From Treponema sp. UBA2869 (GTDB lineage: Bacteria > Spirochaetota > Spirochaetia > Treponematales > Treponemataceae): a stretch of 6,998 nucleotides of DNA. The notes beneath the pieces are model-generated. The model was not told where the DNA came from. It did no database searches and was given only the letters and a program-made list of their open reading frames with translations. This document shows positions 6,381 through 6,998 of the stretch, piece by piece. Position numbers and translations under genes: made by a program. The number at the start of each line of letters is the position of its first letter. The first letter of the stretch is position 1. The stretch lies in assembly GCA_002350445.1 (NCBI GenBank), contig DEEV01000070.1, forward strand, positions 1-6,998, read 5' to 3'.

Positions 6381-6806
6381 TCAACTAAAATTTTTATTAA
6401 TTTTTTCTAAGAGACTTACAAAGGTTTCTTTTTCCTGTTCAGTAAAGCCTTTGTAAAAAGTTTTATTAAGCGACTGCGAAATTTCTTTTGTAAGCTTATT
6501 GTATTGCGAGCCTTTTTCGGTAAGCGTTATAAATTTTGTTCGCTTATCGCTGTCAGAAGAAAAAGTTTTTACAAAACCTTCCGCTTCCAGTTTTCGCACA
6601 AGAACCGTAGTTGTAGATTTATCGCGGTTAATTTTTTCGGCAAGCTCTTTCATAGAAATTTTTGGAAAGCGGCTAAGCTGAAAAAGAATGTTTCCGTGCG
6701 AAGAAGCAAAATCAGGCAGACCTTTTTCCTTGAGCTTTTCAATAAGAAAATCTGCTGTAATAGAATGAATGTGCGAAAGCAGAGAAATAGACGAATTAAT
6801 ATCCAT
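6381..6806 (-). CDS. MarR-family transcriptional regulator
   Basis: This 141-residue protein has the usual length and layout of a dimeric winged-helix MarR regulator. An N-terminal dimerisation helix (about 1-28) is followed by the core, ISMKELAEKINRDKSTTTV (50-68), which contains the helix-turn-helix. The recognition helix is at about 61-76. The wing carries the hallmark SDSDKRTKFITLTEKG (84-99) with its Asp-x-Arg-like charged turn, and C-terminal dimerisation helices complete the fold. It lies 150 bp upstream of the transporter operon on the same strand and is the likely binder of the palindrome in the operon promoter. MarR proteins usually repress and release DNA on binding a small ligand, so a solute linked to the transporter is a reasonable guess. 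The ligand cannot be read from the sequence. No Shine-Dalgarno precedes the ATG, and a -10-like TAAAAT ends 7 nt before it. A divergent gene starts 55 bp away and may share control. Confidence 0.92.
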   Translation of the reverse strand: MDINSSISLLSHIHSITADFLIEKLKEKGLPDFASSHGNILFQLSRFPKISMKELAEKINRDKSTTTVLVRKLEAEGFVKTFSSDSDKRTKFITLTEKGSQYNKLTKEISQSLNKTFYKGFTEQEKETFVSLLEKINKNFS

Positions 6807-6813
6807 AAGAGTA

Positions 6814-6842
6814 ATTTTAGCAATTCTTGTAAATTTTGTGTA
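6814..6842 (-). promoter_or_regulatory. Possible marR promoter, leaderless type
   Basis: On the - strand, TACACA (6842-6837, 4/6 to the -35 consensus) and TAAAAT (6819-6814, 5/6 to the -10) have a 17-bp spacer. The -10 ends 7 nt before the marR ATG (6806), so the predicted transcript starts at the start codon. No ribosome-binding site is seen, which agrees. The weak -35 keeps this tentative. Confidence 0.45.
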
Positions 6843-6855
6843 TAACTGTTAAATT
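6827..6855 (+). promoter_or_regulatory. Possible promoter of the divergent membrane gene
   Basis: TTGTAA (6827-6832) and TAAATT (6850-6855) have a 17-bp spacer and a TG in the extended -10 position (6847-6848). The -10 ends 6 nt before the ATG at 6862, and no Shine-Dalgarno is present. It interleaves with the marR promoter on the other strand, so the two cannot easily fire at once. Both hexamers match consensus at only 4 of 6 positions, so the call is weak. A competing -10 candidate is TATAAC at 6841-6846. Confidence 0.35.
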
Positions 6856-6861
6856 GATTTT

Positions 6862-6998
6862 ATGTTCAGTTTTATTATAAAAAAAAGTTTTTGCGACGGC
6901 TGGGATAACCTGCTTTCCCTTGTAATTTCAAATTTCATTTTTATGTTCATTGGACTTGGCACTATCCTTTTGAATTATGTTGTAAGCCAGGCTGGCTT
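6862..6998 (+). CDS. Membrane protein of unknown function, N-terminal part (partial)
   Basis: Only the first 45 codons are in the window, and the frame is open to the edge. The product begins MFSFIIKKSFCDGWDNLLSL and continues into a strongly hydrophobic stretch (about 17-41), which should be a membrane helix. A charged amphipathic start with FCDGWDN before the first helix recalls small polytopic membrane proteins such as the DUF624 type, but the fragment is too short to assign a family. The start is inferred from the first ATG after a stop-rich intergenic region. There is no Shine-Dalgarno. It is divergent from marR with 55 bp between the start codons, an arrangement often seen when the regulator controls the facing gene. 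Confidence 0.6.
   Translation, partial: MFSFIIKKSFCDGWDNLLSLVISNFIFMFIGLGTILLNYVVSQAG

Noticed and set aside
6504..6845. A 113-codon + strand frame opposite marR
   Set aside because: The - strand product is a clear MarR protein with its helix-turn-helix and wing, and the opposing frame is basic, Phe-rich and featureless.

Overview
The window is AT-rich, spirochaete-like DNA, most probably from a Treponema, perhaps a gut or rumen commensal. Three things in the sequence point there. The first gene ends like an archaeal-type class I lysyl-tRNA synthetase, which spirochaetes carry. The lipoprotein resembles the Treponema purine nucleoside receptor PnrA/TmpC and has a relaxed lipobox. The base composition is low in G+C. 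Genus assignment is inference.

Layout: (1) the 3' end of a lysS-like gene on + (1-211), closed by a clear intrinsic terminator (236-261); (2) a complete methyl-accepting chemotaxis protein on + (377-2425); (3) a tight four-gene operon on -, read from 6230 down to 2408, encoding a BMP/PnrA-type substrate-binding lipoprotein, an ABC ATPase and two BPD_transp_2-type permeases. Its junctions are 0 nt, a 1-nt TAATG overlap and 2 nt. The last permease gene overlaps the chemoreceptor gene tail to tail by 18 bp; (4) a MarR-family regulator on - (6381-6806), upstream of the operon; (5) the first 45 codons of a divergent membrane protein on + (6862-6998).

How they work together: the lipoprotein should capture a small solute (a nucleoside by analogy with PnrA) outside the inner membrane and hand it to the two permeases, with the ATPase driving import. 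The operon promoter has a perfect TTGACA -35, a 17-bp spacer and a TATTAT -10. A perfect 22-bp palindrome fills the spacer, which suggests control by the neighbouring MarR protein. The -10 ends 6 bases before the ATG, so the mRNA is predicted to be leaderless. The marR gene and the divergent gene show the same arrangement, with weaker promoters.

The most unusual observation is the transporter. Its ATPase is only 380 residues, against about 500 for the usual tandem-domain ATPase of this family. The first nucleotide-binding domain keeps Walker A, Walker B and the H-loop but has lost its LSxGE signature. The second keeps an intact LSGG signature but lacks the segment that should hold Walker A. 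The two losses remove both halves of the same composite ATP site and leave the other intact. The adjoining permease also lacks the usual N-terminal membrane segment. This looks like a coherent, reduced single-site importer rather than random decay. A GC-rich, structured, repeat-like element (6294-6378) lies between the regulator and the operon promoter.
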